This document shows, in pieces, positions 6,651 through 7,755 of a stretch of DNA of 7,755 bases. How positions within the stretch are numbered: the stretch's first letter is position 1; each line of letters starts with the position of its first letter. The stretch is taken from contig JAOZOC010000143.1 in the NCBI GenBank assembly GCA_029933495.1, forward strand, positions 1-7,755, read 5' to 3'. Position numbers and translations under genes: made by a program. Source of the stretch: Bacteroidales bacterium (GTDB lineage Bacteria; Bacteroidota; Bacteroidia; Bacteroidales; JAADJA01). The notes below the pieces were generated by a model that worked only from the letters and a program-made list of their open reading frames with translations, did not search any database and was not told where the DNA came from.

Positions 6651-7412
6651 ATGAGAAGAGTCATAAATACGGTTCTAACATTCTTCAGCCTGTTCTTATT
6701 AATAAATGGGAACAGTGGATTCTCACAAACATGGGGAGGAGTTGGAAATATCAGGTTTGGTGACTTATGGTCGGTTAATGTTAATGGTGGGGTAACCTCC
6801 TATTTTGGAGACATAAGTATATATGATACTGATATATCCTCGAAATTATCAAAAGAAAGCGGTCCGGCATTTGGATTCATTGTTTCTAAAAGTGTTAGCA
6901 ACACCTTTTCCTTTTCCGGTCAATTTCTTATTGGAAGTTTTAAAGCCAGGAACCAGAATCTCTCTTTTGAAACACAATTTTTAGAATATAATGCAAAGGT
7001 AAATATTGATTTTGTTAATATGTTTGCCCCAAAAAAGCCACATAATTATGGAATAACCGGATATATTGGTGTGGGGAATTATCTGTTTAATTCTACCAGA
7101 AAGGAATATTTTGAAGAGAGAGTAGAGACAACTACTACAAAGGCTCGCGTTCCGGAATTTGTCTTTATTCTTGGTGGTGGCGTTTTTTATAAATTTGTTA
7201 ATGATTTTAGTGTTACGTTTGATCTTGGGCTGCGGCAATCACAGAATGACAAGCTTGATTCATATAACCGCGGAACTGATTTTGATTATTACTCTTATAT
7301 GAGCATTGGCCTGACTTACAATTTTCCAACAAAGGTCAGGAAACCGTTAAAAGAGAAAACAAAAATTGCTTATAACGGTAAAGCAAGATTAAAGCCATTA
7401 AGATATAAATAG
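6651..7412 (+). CDS. Predicted outer-membrane beta-barrel protein
   Basis: A 253-residue exported protein. Residues 1-26 are a signal peptide (MRR, hydrophobic core, ending GFSQ). The mature part alternates short amphipathic beta-strands rich in Gly and aromatic residues with polar turns, as in small outer-membrane barrels: SVNVNGGVTSYFGDIS at 41-56, SFSGQFLIGSF at 87-97, GITGYIGVGNYLF at 134-146, FVFILGGGVFYKF at 170-182, SVTFDLGLRQS at 187-197 and YSYMSIGLTYNF at 214-225. A polar stretch with a run of four Thr at 160-163 is a likely surface loop. The family is not one I can name; no OmpA peptidoglycan-binding domain is present. Residues 227-253 form an unusually basic tail (11 Lys/Arg of 27) after the last strand. 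The promoter directly upstream and the separate CotH promoter downstream suggest it is transcribed alone. Its role (pore, structural or scaffold) is unknown. Confidence 0.8.
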   Translation: MRRVINTVLTFFSLFLLINGNSGFSQTWGGVGNIRFGDLWSVNVNGGVTSYFGDISIYDTDISSKLSKESGPAFGFIVSKSVSNTFSFSGQFLIGSFKARNQNLSFETQFLEYNAKVNIDFVNMFAPKKPHNYGITGYIGVGNYLFNSTRKEYFEERVETTTTKARVPEFVFILGGGVFYKFVNDFSVTFDLGLRQSQNDKLDSYNRGTDFDYYSYMSIGLTYNFPTKVRKPLKEKTKIAYNGKARLKPLRYK

Positions 7413-7463
7413 CTGCCATATGCAACTTAAACCTGCCATTTCCTACTTCTGTTCGTAAATTAT

Positions 7464-7471
7464 TATCTTTG
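7464..7471 (+). promoter_or_regulatory. Candidate -7 promoter box for the CotH-like gene
   Basis: TATCTTTG, followed by CCC as at the GH13 promoter, fits TAnnTTTG. It ends 18 bases before the ATG at 7490, so the leader would be only about a dozen bases. No -33 TTG is present at the usual distance. The 77-base gap after the beta-barrel gene and the start-proximal position support it. Confidence 0.45.
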
Positions 7472-7489
7472 CCCTTTTTTGGACTTTAT

Positions 7490-7755
7490 ATGAAAAAGCT
7501 ATTTTTACTACTTGTCAATTTTGCATTGTTGATTACAATTATCACTGGCCAACCTATTTTTCCGGATGAATCTCCTGTTTTTTCTGACAATGTGGTTCCT
7601 CGGGTTGACATATTTATTAACCCTGATACTCTTCAGTGGATATATCAAAATGTTGAAAGTAACATTGAATGGCATGCTGATTTTGTGTTTAATAATGGTC
7701 TCTTGAATGACACAATCTATGATATTGGTTTTAGGTTAAGGGGAAACACTTCCCT
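7490..7755 (+). CDS. CotH-family protein, N-terminal part (cut by window end)
   Basis: Only the first 88 codons are in the window, and the frame is open to the edge. Residues 1-20 form a signal peptide (MKK, long hydrophobic core, ending IITG). The following sequence shows the usual opening of bacterial CotH proteins: VPRVDIFINPDTLQWIY at 36-52, HADFVFNNG at 62-70 and DIGFRLRGNTS at 78-88, the last matching the strongly conserved RGNTS/RGNSS element. CotH proteins have an atypical protein-kinase fold; Bacillus CotH phosphorylates spore-coat proteins, but the role of exported Bacteroidota members is not established. The catalytic residues lie beyond the window and cannot be checked. Family members in this phylum often end in a type IX sorting domain, which is also out of view here. 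Confidence 0.85.
   Translation, partial: MKKLFLLLVNFALLITIITGQPIFPDESPVFSDNVVPRVDIFINPDTLQWIYQNVESNIEWHADFVFNNGLLNDTIYDIGFRLRGNTS

Overview
This A+T-rich window carries six protein genes, all on the + strand, and looks like chromosomal DNA of a Bacteroidota bacterium. I cannot name a genus. The evidence is a type IX secretion sorting domain on the first gene, Bacteroidota-style -7 promoter boxes (TAnnTTTG), start sites without a clear Shine-Dalgarno sequence, and the gene families present (SusA-like GH13 enzyme, LVIVD-repeat protein, CotH protein).

Layout. Bases 1-176 are upstream sequence with a candidate promoter. Bases 177-2345 encode a secreted LVIVD beta-propeller protein with a C-terminal type IX secretion domain. 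Bases 2398-4248 encode a periplasmic GH13 enzyme of the neopullulanase/cyclomaltodextrinase type with all catalytic residues present. A 367-base non-coding stretch follows, holding two candidate -7 boxes, a perfect 16-bp palindrome and a hairpin. Bases 4616-5836 encode a DEAD-box RNA helicase that starts at TTG. Bases 5880-6215 encode a small DUF2185/Imm33 protein, probably co-transcribed with the helicase. A 435-base non-coding stretch ends in the best promoter of the window. Bases 6651-7412 encode a predicted outer-membrane beta-barrel protein. From 7490 to the window edge lies the N-terminal part of a CotH-family protein.

The genes do not form one pathway. Four of the six products carry export signals (LVIVD protein, GH13, beta-barrel, CotH) and act in the envelope or outside the cell. 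The helicase and the DUF2185 protein are cytoplasmic. Most genes seem to have their own promoter. I saw no RNA gene, mobile element, CRISPR array or clear intrinsic terminator. I also found no convincing new multi-gene system. The items most worth a second look are the palindrome and hairpin ahead of the helicase, the roughly 14-fold blade repeat in the first protein, and the lone Imm33-like gene.
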